Source: Acidobacteriaceae bacterium
GTDB lineage: Bacteria; Acidobacteriota; Terriglobia; Terriglobales; Acidobacteriaceae
Length of the DNA stretch: 64,000 nt
Direction of reading: 5' to 3'
Assembly: GCA_003134435.1 (NCBI GenBank)
Contig: PLBE01000136.1
Location: forward strand, 34,244-98,243
The notes beneath the pieces were generated by a model that searched no databases, was not told where the DNA came from, and worked only from the letters and a program-made list of their open reading frames with translations. The first letter of the stretch is position 1. Each line of letters starts with the position of its first letter. Position numbers and translations under genes: made by a program. Of this stretch, positions 10,572-18,715 are shown piece after piece.

Positions 10572-11998
10572 TCGACGCAACACCCGGCATGGTCCCCTCG
10601 CAGGGTCTTGCTTCCCGATTCTTTCCAAATCGGGCAGCCGTTCGTTTTTGCCGACCTACTCGCCGTCCACCAACCAATTCACGATTTCCGGCGCGAACGT
10701 GAGTTATGACGGCAATGGGAACCTCCTCACCGACAATCTGAACAGCTATACCTGGGACCCGAACTGGGGCAACCCCGCCAGCGTCAACACCACGAACTTG
10801 ATTTATGATGCTCTGGGCCGCATGGTCGAGCAGCAGAATGGATCGGCCACCACCGAGATCCTCTACAGCCCAGCGGGTAAAACGGCGCTCATGAACGGAC
10901 AGACGTTGACCAAGGCGTTCCTGCCGCTGCCCGGCGGCGCGACCGCCATCTACAACTCGACCGGGCTGGCGTATTATCGGCATTCGGATTGGATCGGCAG
11001 TTCGCGCCTGACTTCGACCCAGGCGCGAGGCTTGTATTCCAGTTCCGCCTACGCTCCGTTTGGCGAGCAGTATGCTGTCTCTGGCGCATCGGACCCATCC
11101 TTCACCGGCCAGAATTCGGATACCGCCAGTACCCTGTACGATTTCACCTTCCGCGAGCACAGCCCCAGCCAGGGCCGCTGGATTTCTCCCGACCCGGCCG
11201 GGGTGGCCGCCGTTCGATCCCACCAATCCCCAGACCTGGAACAGATATGCCTACGTGGGCAACAACCCGGTCGCGCTGATCGACCCGCTCGGCTTGGATG
11301 ATTGCGCCTGCGATTGGTGGTGGGACGGCGGCGGCGATGGAGGTGGGGGTGACGGCAGCGGAGGCGGAGGATATTCAGGTTTTTGGGGCGGGATAGGAGA
11401 AGGTCCCAATGACCCACCGCTGCCGCTCCCGTGTCAAGAAGCTGACTTTTGTATGTCTGTGTGGGTTCCCGCGGATCCCGCGTCTTCGGGAACGGGGTAC
11501 GCGAGCCCCGGACCGGATCAATCCTACAACTGTGGCATCTTCTGTTTGTGGCAGCCAAATATCGGAATTCCGGAGCAGGGCTCGGGCGGAGGCGGCGGAG
11601 GTGGAGCCGCAAACAACGGGCAACAGCAGAAACGTACTGCAGCGCAGTGTGCAGGCCAAGCGCTAAAGGCGAAGGGGTTATCCATTGCGCTTGACTTTGC
11701 TGGTTCAATTCCGTTCGTTGGCAACTTGGTTTCGGGAACTGCGGCGACTATTAAAGCTGTTGACGGAGTCGTCTTATTGGGTGGTGGAGTTGTGGCGGCT
11801 GGTAATGCCTTGTTAAATTCTGACGCCGCTGGCGGAGCTGCTGCAGGTACAAGCATTGTCCTTGGAGTTACAAATATGGCTATTGGGGGCACAGAGGCGA
11901 TACCTCTCCTAGGCAACGCCGTCTCTTTTGGCGTGGGAATATACGATGCTGCTGGTGCGTATAGCACGTATCAACGATGCATGGCGGGGACTAACTGA
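10552..11998 (+). pseudogene. truncated, frameshifted Rhs C-terminal core with first tip
   Basis: Only the last part of an Rhs protein remains. Seen: YD-type segments (VSYDGNGNLL, LIYDALGRMVEQ), YYRHSDWIGSSRL, and the Rhs core signature LYDFTFREHSPSQGRWISPDPAG. A one-base shift near 11211-11217 moves the reading frame; the core then continues as DPTNPQTWNRYAYVGNNP and ends IDPLGL. The frame has no start codon after the stop at 10549, so the N-terminal shell-forming part is missing. After a Gly-rich linker, the tip begins at AANNGQQQ (11606) and is Gly/Ala-rich and hydrophobic, ending STYQRCMAG. Rhs tips are usually toxins; this one is unassigned. Confidence 0.85.
11606..11620 (+). repeat. tip-boundary seam, copy 1
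   Basis: gccgcaaacaacggg, encoding AANNG, sits at the entry of tip 1. The first 12 bases recur at 12464 and all 15 at 13419, each time at the same relative place, just before a new C-terminal tip and in the same reading frame as that tip. Confidence 0.8.
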
Positions 11999-12015
11999 TC
12001 AGGGAGGAGAAAAGC

Positions 12016-12411
12016 ATGTCTGAGTATGATCCGCCCAAGGCAAAAAAACGTGTAGACTACACGGGCCTCAAAATTGGGGCCATTCTGGCGCCCGTGGAAC
12101 TGGTCTTCATTTACTTGGGCAAGGCAGATATGGGACTGACAGTTTTCATTGTCCTAGCAGCGATAACGCTTGCCATCAAACTCCGCTGGAATTCGAGGAA
12201 GCATGGGTGGTTCTGGGCGATTATCATTTTCCTTTTAGCGCTCCATGTCCCATTGTTTTTTGTCCCTGTTCGATGGTCGCATGGAAAAGTGCCCACGCTT
12301 TTCTATGCGATGCCATTCGCAATCGCGGATTTTGCGATCATCTCGGGGGCTCTGGGGCTGGGAGAAAAGCTTCTCTCGAAAGATTCTTTTCATGCTGATG
12401 GACAGAGATGA
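12016..12411 (+). CDS. putative immunity protein 1, four-TM membrane protein
   Basis: 131 aa with a strong GGAGGAG ribosome site. Four hydrophobic helices are seen (ILAPVELVFIYLG, LTVFIVLAAITLAIKL, FWAIIIFLLALHVPLFFV, FAIADFAIISGALGLG). It starts 17 bp after the stop of the Rhs tip and before the next orphan tip, the position at which polymorphic-toxin systems place immunity genes. A polytopic membrane protein fits protection against a membrane-acting hydrophobic toxin. Function is inferred from position; no family is recognised. Confidence 0.6.
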   Translation: MSEYDPPKAKKRVDYTGLKIGAILAPVELVFIYLGKADMGLTVFIVLAAITLAIKLRWNSRKHGWFWAIIIFLLALHVPLFFVPVRWSHGKVPTLFYAMPFAIADFAIISGALGLGEKLLSKDSFHADGQR

Positions 12412-12835
12412 TTAGATTCGGGCGACGTTCGGATGGCTATTTGCCTCGCTGGAACCTGTTGTAGCCGCAAACAACCGTACGCCGCAAACGCCGCAGCAGA
12501 CGCCGAAGCAGCAGTGCGTATCTCAGGCCCAGCAAACTTTCAACAACACAATGACCCAGATCAATAGTCAATCGATCTGGCCGAGCGTGATCTTTGGAGC
12601 ATCTTTCGGAACGTTGACCGGTGCAGCCTGGGGCTGTGTCAACTCCACCTTCGCCTGGGCTATGTGTCAAGAAACATGGGGAGGGTCCGCACTGATCCCC
12701 GCAATCAACGGCGGGATATCGGGAGGCGGAGCTGGAGCTACTAAATGGTTCTTACAACAGGCGGGGGCTATGTCCAACGCTCAGAACGCATTTACACAAC
12801 AGGTAAACAACGTTTGCAGCAAATTGCCCGGCTAG
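12412..12835 (+). pseudogene. orphan Rhs C-terminal tip 2
   Basis: An open frame without an upstream start codon (TAG just before it) carries AANNR at 12464, then a Gln/Pro/Thr-rich linker with TPKQQCVSQA, then a hydrophobic Gly/Ala-rich domain (PSVIFGASFGTLTGAAWG, INGGISGGGAGATKW) ending CSKLPG. Linker and tip mirror tip 1, so this is a displaced Rhs C-terminus that could be expressed only after recombination into an Rhs gene or from a cryptic start (GTG/ATG inside, e.g. 12551). A membrane-protein gene follows 18 bp downstream. Confidence 0.7.
12464..12477 (+). repeat. tip-boundary seam, copy 2
   Basis: gccgcaaacaaccg shares gccgcaaacaac exactly with 11606 and 13419, encoding AANN in the tip 2 frame. 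The seam-to-seam distance is 858 bp from copy 1 and 955 bp to copy 3. Confidence 0.8.
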
Positions 12836-12853
12836 GGGGAGGTTTCTCGCAAA

Positions 12854-13384
12854 ATGACCATTGCCATGCTCTTGGTTGTCTATCTTGCTTTGGTCGGCCT
12901 GGCGACTGTGCGAGCCAGACAGAGTAGCACGAAGGTATTTTATCTGTTGGCATTCGCGGTCAACGCCGCGGCGACCTGCTGGTTATTTTTATTGTTTAGA
13001 TTCCTGACATCCGACGAAGACATTGCACGAGGAATCGCTGGATCAGGCAACTCGTGGCTGCCGTGGGGATGCTTGGCGCTTGCGATCCTGCTAATCCCGG
13101 TTTCAATCGTGAGTCTCGCGCGTGGTGAACGCGCAGGCCAGCACGAAATGACACCAGAGGAGCGAGAGGAAGCGCTGGAACAGGTAAGAAGGCGGGCTCC
13201 GGCAAACACCGCAATCCTGATAATCGCCGTCTTTTGGATGGTTTTTATCGGAGAGGGGACGTTCGGGTACCTTCGATCCCACTTTTGGATGATAGTGCTG
13301 GGTATCGGAGCATCAGCGGTGGTTGGATGGATCGCTGTGACGCTAATTAACCATCGACGGCTGTCCCACAAGGGCGCTTCGTGA
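12854..13384 (+). CDS. putative immunity protein 2, five-TM membrane protein
   Basis: 176 aa, ATG after a GGAGG about 11 nt upstream. Five hydrophobic helices are seen (IAMLLVVYLALVGLATV, FYLLAFAVNAAATCWLFLL, LALAILLIPVSIVSLA, AILIIAVFWMVFIGEGTF, MIVLGIGASAVVGWIAV), with a charged Glu/Arg loop between helices 3 and 4. It follows orphan tip 2 by 18 bp, just as the 12016 gene follows tip 1, but its sequence is unrelated to that protein. Role as the tip 2 immunity protein is inferred from the repeated arrangement. Confidence 0.6.
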   Translation: MTIAMLLVVYLALVGLATVRARQSSTKVFYLLAFAVNAAATCWLFLLFRFLTSDEDIARGIAGSGNSWLPWGCLALAILLIPVSIVSLARGERAGQHEMTPEEREEALEQVRRRAPANTAILIIAVFWMVFIGEGTFGYLRSHFWMIVLGIGASAVVGWIAVTLINHRRLSHKGAS

Positions 13385-13793
13385 CGCGCTTTACCTACGA
13401 TGCAGTCCGAATCTGTTCGCCGCAAACAACGGGCCTCTTTCCTGGCTCCAAAGTGGATTGAATTACCTCAAGAATCACCCGGTTTTCATCTCAGTCAACG
13501 AGATACTGGCGGCGCAAATTACCTACCAAGCGTCGACGGGTACAATTTGCGCTAACGTGGGAGCTGGAGCTTCTGTCCCGCCAACAAAGGCGGTTACCGT
13601 GGGTGTTCTGAACGGCGGCGATATGGGGAATTGGACGGCTGTACAGAGCAGCTGGGGCTACTCTTTTGGTGCGAATCTGTTCTTGGGATACCAGGGGTCG
13701 TTCAACTCGTCTGGAAAGATCGGTGGGCCAACAGTCTCTGGCGTCGGGCTTTCTGGTTCGTATACCTACGGCGGCTGCACGACTATCCCCTAG
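13385..13793 (+). pseudogene. orphan Rhs C-terminal tip 3
   Basis: An open frame entering through NLFAANNGPLSWLQ (seam at 13419) continues about 125 aa to a TAG at 13791. The domain is Gly/Ser-rich with alternating polar/hydrophobic strands (WGYSFGANLFLGYQG, GPTVSGVGLSGSYTYGG), looking like a small beta structure quite different from tips 1, 2 and 4. TTG 13458 could serve as a start but has no good ribosome site. No intact immunity gene follows: only a 7-codon frame after GGAGG at 13826. Confidence 0.65.
13419..13433 (+). repeat. tip-boundary seam, copy 3
   Basis: gccgcaaacaacggg is identical over 15 bases to copy 1 at 11606 and in the tip 3 reading frame. It lies 34 bp after the stop of putative immunity gene 2. 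Confidence 0.8.
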
Positions 13794-14210
13794 GAGAAGA
13801 GACGGAGAGCGTTGGGAGGACATCCATGGCGGGTGGGCCACATTTTTAGGAGGGATAAAAGGGGGTGCGCCACTTCTCGCGCTTTTCGAGACGGGGCATG
13901 CCGCGACCCTTGTATGCACCAACTACGTCATGGCCAACTGTGGTGCTGCACGTCCACAACAACCACAACCGCCAAAACCCAAGCCAACATTGAAGCAGCA
14001 GGCCTGCAATGCACTATGGTCGTATGCTAAGCAAGATATGGTCGTCGCCGGCGTCGACAGGGGCATAGCTTTTACGATATCAAAGGCCTCATGGGGATTG
14101 AATCCATTTGCCGATGGCACGCGACGGTGTTCGGCGCGACTGCTGCAGTCTACCTCACGGCAGGGCTTGTTGAAGGTACAACTGCCACAGCTATTGGTTG
14201 TAAGCCGTAG
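13794..14210 (+). pseudogene. degenerate remnant and frameshifted orphan tip 4
   Basis: After a decayed stretch, a frame carries CGAARPQQPQPPKPKPTLKQ, then QACNALWSYAKQDMVVAGVD. This is the same Gln/Pro linker followed by (K)QQxC as in tips 1 and 2. At about 14118-14125 the frame shifts: the continuation in the other frame reads ATVFGATAAVYLTAGLVEG and ends IGCKP at TAG 14208, giving a Gly/Ala hydrophobic domain like tips 1 and 2. The AANN seam is replaced by GAARPQQ. A broken toxin-tip relic is the simplest reading. Confidence 0.6.
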
Positions 14211-14248
14211 GAAAACTCGGCGGGTCAACTGTACGGGAGGGAATTTCC

Positions 14249-14428
14249 ATGCAGAGTGATGTGTTTCCGTATAGGGCGAACAGAGTGGTATTCGTCCTGG
14301 CAAACTTGGCGTTCGTTGCTTCATGGCTATCCCTTTGTGTCCATTTGATCAGGCGCTGCTTTAACGATGAAATGGGGCGCCCAAGCGAAGCTTGGACGGG
14401 GAGCCCTTGTGAGTTCGGTAACCGGTAA
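14249..14428 (+). CDS. putative immunity remnant 4, single-TM small protein
   Basis: 59 aa with ATG preceded by GGGAGGG. One hydrophobic helix is seen (VVFVLANLAFVASWLSLC), followed by a charged C-terminus. It lies 38 bp after the reconstructed end of tip 4, the immunity position, but is much shorter than the other two candidates, so it is probably truncated. The last residues may come from unrelated sequence joined at the array border. Confidence 0.45.
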   Translation: MQSDVFPYRANRVVFVLANLAFVASWLSLCVHLIRRCFNDEMGRPSEAWTGSPCEFGNR

Positions 14429-14446
14429 GGTGGGCCGCCCGGTTCC

Positions 14447-16492
14447 TCATTCCTGGGAGCTTGGGCCCAGGCGCTGGGCGGCAACTTTTTCCCTTGCGGC
14501 CTCGGCCTTCCGGCCGAGCTGGCGATAGGCATCCGACAAGATTATGTGCGGCTGGGGCGCCTTGGGTACGAGCGCCGCCGCGTGCTCCAGCTTATCCAGC
14601 GCGGCTTCGGGATGTTTTGATGCTACCAGGATTCGGCCTTCGAGCAGCAGGGCAGCGTAATGGTTGGGCATGACTTCCAAGACTTTTTCGCATTCCGTAA
14701 CTGCCTCCCGGGCGCGGTCGGTCTGGACATAGGCGGTTGCCAGCATGAGGTGCGCTTGATCCGAACGCGGAGCTTTCTCCACGACGATTTCCAACTCGGG
14801 AACCGCCGCCGTCACGTCTCCATTCGCAAGCAAGGCCACGGCCAATTGAAAATGGGCATCCGAAGAATCCGGGTTTAGCTGGACGAGTTTGCGCAGAACG
14901 GGCAGCGCTTTCCCGTACGCTTTCAGCGACAGGTAGCTTCTGCCAAGCTGCGTGTAAGGAAGCGGCGCTTCCGGATCCTTCTCAAGCAGTTGTTGCAGCA
15001 AAGGGATTGCTTCACGATAGTGCTCTTCCTCCACCAGAAAGTTGGCCCGATTCGACAGGTTGGCAATCTCGATTTTGTCTTTCGGATCCGGGCCTGTATC
15101 CTGCGCATCGAGGTTGGAGCCGCGGGCATCTGTGGCCACGTAGCCTAATGCCGCCAGTTTTTGCTGCGCCTCGGGATCAACGGCCGACTTAGGCGCTTCT
15201 TTGTCGCTCCTCGTCCTCTGGCGGAACGCGGACAATTCCCCGGCCAACGTGGTCGCGACGGCCGTCGAGGCGGACGAGAGGTCATGCTTGGAGTTCGGGT
15301 CCGCGGTTTGGTCGTAGAGTTCCGGCCGCTGGGCTCCAATGTAGAGGTATTTACCGGTGCGGAGGGCGCGCAGCGAACTCCAATGATAAGCGCGGTGCGG
15401 ATAGTCGGTCTCGGAATAGGCTGGCCGGTCGGGGGCTGCGAACGCAGTCGTCTCCAGCGCCGCCGGCTTCCTGAGACCTAAAAGCGACTCCCCTTGCACT
15501 TCCGGTGGAACGCCGATTCCGGCCGCCTCCAGAATGGTTGGCAGCACGTCGACCAGACCCACGCGAGTGTCAATTCGCTTTCCCGCCCATGACTTTTCAG
15601 ATAGTGACTTTGCAGAGTATGACTTGTCAGATAATGATCTTTCCGACGATCGTTTTTCTGTCGAATCCTCCGCCGGCAGCTTGATCAACAGCGGCACGTG
15701 GATAGTTTCGTCGTAGAGAAACACTCCGTGAGTGTCTTCTCCATGCTCTCCGAGCGCTTCGCCATGATCGGCCATGACTGCGATGATGGCGCCATCGTAG
15801 AGCCCTCGAGCCCGCAACTGGGTCAGAAACTTTCCGACTGCCGAATCCGCGTAGGCAATCTCTCCATCGTAGGGCGCGGCAGGATATCTGGTTTTGTAAG
15901 GCTCCGGCGGATCGTACGGATGATGGGCATCGTATAAATGCACCCACATGAAAAACGGGCCTTTCGGATGCTGGTTCAGCCAGGTCAGGGCATGTGCGAC
16001 CACTTCGCCGCCGCGGCGCTCCGTCGTGTGGTATCGATCTTCTCCCGGACCGCGCTGGCGAAAACCCGCGTCGTAGAGATCAAATCCGCGGTCGAACCCG
16101 GGAGCAAACTGTGAACTGGGGTCGAGCACCATCGCGCCCACAAAGGCCGCGGTGACATACCCGTGCGCTCGCAGGATGGCTGGAGCATAGGGCAGATCCG
16201 GCGCCAGCGGCACTTGAAAATCGCTTACGTGATGAAACTGCGGGTAGGTTCCGGTGAGAATGGTGGCATGGGACGGGGCGGTCAGCGGAACTTGCGAATA
16301 AGCGCGAGTGAAGATCGCGGACTGGCGCGCCAGTGTGTCGAGATTCGGCGTCAAGCCTCGTTTCGAGCCGAGGAATCCCATACGATCGGCTCGAACCGTA
16401 TCGAGGGTGATCAAAATGATATTGGGCGGCGAGGCCGCCAGCGCGCCGGCCGCCAAACACACCAGGCAGAGCAACTGACGAATTGCAGACAT
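14447..16492 (-). CDS. sulfatase-fold hydrolase with TPR domain (paralog A)
   Basis: 681 aa. A signal peptide is followed by an alkaline-phosphatase-superfamily/sulfatase-like domain: metal Asp in ILITLDTVRAD (residue 31) and the late metal pair in VMADHGEALGEHG. The nucleophile region reads VPLTAPSHATILTG, with Thr71 where sulfatases have Cys or Ser (CxPSR), so formylglycine-based sulfate hydrolysis is unlikely; a phospho-transfer/hydrolysis role with Thr nucleophile is possible. Residues ~480-670 are TPR-like repeats. It is a tandem paralog of the gene at 16511. It carries a 15-bp minisatellite (15591-15650) encoding SxSxK units. Confidence 0.8.
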   Translation of the reverse strand: MSAIRQLLCLVCLAAGALAASPPNIILITLDTVRADRMGFLGSKRGLTPNLDTLARQSAIFTRAYSQVPLTAPSHATILTGTYPQFHHVSDFQVPLAPDLPYAPAILRAHGYVTAAFVGAMVLDPSSQFAPGFDRGFDLYDAGFRQRGPGEDRYHTTERRGGEVVAHALTWLNQHPKGPFFMWVHLYDAHHPYDPPEPYKTRYPAAPYDGEIAYADSAVGKFLTQLRARGLYDGAIIAVMADHGEALGEHGEDTHGVFLYDETIHVPLLIKLPAEDSTEKRSSERSLSDKSYSAKSLSEKSWAGKRIDTRVGLVDVLPTILEAAGIGVPPEVQGESLLGLRKPAALETTAFAAPDRPAYSETDYPHRAYHWSSLRALRTGKYLYIGAQRPELYDQTADPNSKHDLSSASTAVATTLAGELSAFRQRTRSDKEAPKSAVDPEAQQKLAALGYVATDARGSNLDAQDTGPDPKDKIEIANLSNRANFLVEEEHYREAIPLLQQLLEKDPEAPLPYTQLGRSYLSLKAYGKALPVLRKLVQLNPDSSDAHFQLAVALLANGDVTAAVPELEIVVEKAPRSDQAHLMLATAYVQTDRAREAVTECEKVLEVMPNHYAALLLEGRILVASKHPEAALDKLEHAAALVPKAPQPHIILSDAYRQLGRKAEAAREKVAAQRLGPSSQE
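15591..15650 (-). repeat. in-frame 15-bp minisatellite in sulfatase paralog A
   Basis: Four units gacttttcagatagt, gactttgcagagtat, gacttgtcagataat and gatctttccgacgat (plus strand) encode a run of five-residue SxSxK repeats, such as SLSDK, SYSAK and SLSEK. The insert has no counterpart at this place in paralog B. Confidence 0.85.
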
Positions 16493-16510
16493 CGTGGCAA
16501 GTTTCAGGTG

Positions 16511-18613
16511 TCACTTCCCTCCCAGTCGTTGTGCCTCGAATTGCTCCCGCGCGGCATCGTCAAATCTCCCCATCTTCAAATACGCCTGGCTCAGCAGGAG
16601 GTGCGGCTCCGCCTCTTTCGGTTGCAGCGCCGTCGCTTTCTTGAGTTTCGGTAGCGCGGCTGTCGCGTCGCCCGAAAGCAGGAGAGTTCGCCCGAGAAGC
16701 AGGTTGGCTACATAATCGTCGGGGGCAACTTCGAGAACCTGGTCGTACTGTTTGATGGCTTCCGGAACCCGGGCGGTCCGGGTATAGGCGTTGGCCAGCA
16801 TCAGGCGGGCGCGCTCCCATCGCGGTATCTTGGCAACGGCCAACTCGAGCTCGGGTACGGCCGCCGCGAAATCCTGGCTCGCCACCAGCGCTCCGCCCAG
16901 CTCATAATGTGCGTCTGCCGACTCGGGATCCAATTGCGCGTACTTGCGCATCACCGGAACCGCTTGGGTATAGTCGTTCATCAACATGAAGCACTGGCCC
17001 AATTTCATGTACAGAGGGGCCATGCCAGGTTCTTTCTCGGTCAGTTGCCGCAGGACCGGGACAGCTTGATCACAGTGTCCTTCTTCGCGAAGCATATTGG
17101 CGCGATGCAGCAGGTTGCCCACCTCGATCTTATCCTTGGGATCCGCGCCCAGATCGTCTTTCCCGGGTCCCGCGGCATTGGGATCGGTGGCGACATAGCC
17201 GAGCGCCGCCAATTTCTGCCGCGCTTCTGGACTAAACGATGCCTTGGGAGTTTCCCGGCTGCTGCTCGTCTGCTGGCGGAACGCATCGAGCCGCCCAGCC
17301 AGCGTGCTGGTTACGGCTGTGGAGGTGATAGACAGGTCATGCTCGGCTTTCGGGTCAGCCGACTGATCATAAAGTTCCTGCCGCGGAGCCTTAATGTATA
17401 GGTACTTTCCCGTGCGCAGGGCGCGCAGCGGACTCCATCCGTAAGCATCATGACCATAATCGGTCTCCGCGTAGGCTTGGCGATCAGGCGCGGCCGTCCG
17501 GCTCTCCACTTGAGCCTTGTCTTCCGCGGACTCTGGCTTCGGCTCCATTAAGGCCAGCAGCGATTCGCCCTGCACCTCCTGCGGAACCGCAATCCCCGCC
17601 GCCTGCAGAATTGTCGGCAGCACATCCACCAGTCCAACCCGCGCGTCCACTCGCCTTCCTGCCGCAAGCGCTTGCGCACGGTCTCTTTCTGACAAGTGCA
17701 TTCCCGCCGAGGCCGCTCCGGGCAACTTGATCACCAGCGGCACGTGGATGGTCTCGTCATAGAGAAAAAACCCGTGCGTCTCTTCTCCATGATCCCCCAG
17801 CGACTCACCGTGATCCGCCATCAGCGCAATGACCGCGCCATTGTAGAGGCCGCGTCGCCGCAACCCGCTCAAGAGCTTTCCCAATGCCGAATCCGCATAA
17901 GCAATCTCCCCGTCGTAGGGCGCGGACGCGTACTTCGTCTTGTAGGGCTCGGGAGGGTCGTAGGGATCGTGCGCATCGTAGAGATGCACCCACATGAAGA
18001 ATGGGCCACGCGGATGCTTCGTCTCGGCTTGGTTCAATCGCGTCTGGTTTAACCCAGTCTGCCGCGATGCAGTCTGGTTCAACCCCACTTTGTTCAACCA
18101 GGCCAGAGCATGCGCCACTACTTCTCCGCCCCGGCGCTCAAAAGAGTGGTAGCGGTCCGCTCCCGGGGACGACTGGGCAAAGCCCGCGTCGTAAGTGTCG
18201 AATCCGCGTCCAAAACCGGGAACCAGCACTTCGGGGTCTAGGGCCAGCGCACCGACAAACGCCGCCGTGCGATATCCCTGGGCCTTCAGGATCGCAGGCG
18301 CAAAAGGAAGACTCTCCGCCAGCGGCACGCCAAAGTCGTTAACCTGGTGGAACTGCGGATAGGTGCCGGTAAGAATCGTCGCGTGCGACGGCGCCGTCAG
18401 CGGCGCCTGAGAATAAGCTCGAGTAAACACGACGGAAGCGCGGGCCAGCGCGTCGAGATTCGGCGTCAGCCCGCGCTTTGATCCCAGAAACCCCATACGG
18501 TCGGCGCGCGTCGTGTCTATTGTGATCAGAATAATGTTCGGAGGCGGAGCCGTCCCCGCCAGCGCGCTCGCCGCCAGGCACAGTACGCAGGCCCATTGCC
18601 GAATCACCGACAT
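16511..18613 (-). CDS. sulfatase-fold hydrolase with TPR domain (paralog B)
   Basis: 700 aa, tandem paralog of the preceding gene with the same order: signal peptide, metal Asp33 in ILITIDTTRAD, Thr73 in PLTAPSHATILTG at the nucleophile site, LMADHGESLGDHG, then TPR repeats (from about residue 500). Because Cys/Ser is replaced by Thr in both copies, a true sulfatase activity is doubtful. A different 15-bp minisatellite (18027-18101) inserts xLNQT units. TPRs suggest the enzyme works in a protein complex. The two copies lie 18 bp apart and probably form one transcript. Confidence 0.8.
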   Translation of the reverse strand: MSVIRQWACVLCLAASALAGTAPPPNIILITIDTTRADRMGFLGSKRGLTPNLDALARASVVFTRAYSQAPLTAPSHATILTGTYPQFHQVNDFGVPLAESLPFAPAILKAQGYRTAAFVGALALDPEVLVPGFGRGFDTYDAGFAQSSPGADRYHSFERRGGEVVAHALAWLNKVGLNQTASRQTGLNQTRLNQAETKHPRGPFFMWVHLYDAHDPYDPPEPYKTKYASAPYDGEIAYADSALGKLLSGLRRRGLYNGAVIALMADHGESLGDHGEETHGFFLYDETIHVPLVIKLPGAASAGMHLSERDRAQALAAGRRVDARVGLVDVLPTILQAAGIAVPQEVQGESLLALMEPKPESAEDKAQVESRTAAPDRQAYAETDYGHDAYGWSPLRALRTGKYLYIKAPRQELYDQSADPKAEHDLSITSTAVTSTLAGRLDAFRQQTSSSRETPKASFSPEARQKLAALGYVATDPNAAGPGKDDLGADPKDKIEVGNLLHRANMLREEGHCDQAVPVLRQLTEKEPGMAPLYMKLGQCFMLMNDYTQAVPVMRKYAQLDPESADAHYELGGALVASQDFAAAVPELELAVAKIPRWERARLMLANAYTRTARVPEAIKQYDQVLEVAPDDYVANLLLGRTLLLSGDATAALPKLKKATALQPKEAEPHLLLSQAYLKMGRFDDAAREQFEAQRLGGK
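18027..18101 (-). repeat. in-frame 15-bp minisatellite in sulfatase paralog B
   Basis: Five 15-bp units (for example gtctggtttaaccca and gtctggttcaacccc on the plus strand) encode repeats GLNQT, ASRQT, GLNQT and RLNQA. Same period as the insert in paralog A, but unrelated sequence at another position in the protein. Confidence 0.85.
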
Positions 18614-18715
18614 GGGCAGAGTTTATCACTGGCATGAAGTGAGGCAGTATCGAGTCTCAAGAAACTCGTCCTGATCTTCTCCTGCGATCTGACGCCTGAA
18701 CCCCGGAACAGTCTG

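Noticed and set aside
13826..13849. 7-codon frame after GGAGG as an immunity gene for tip 3
   Set aside because: Too short to be a protein; best explained as a truncated relic.
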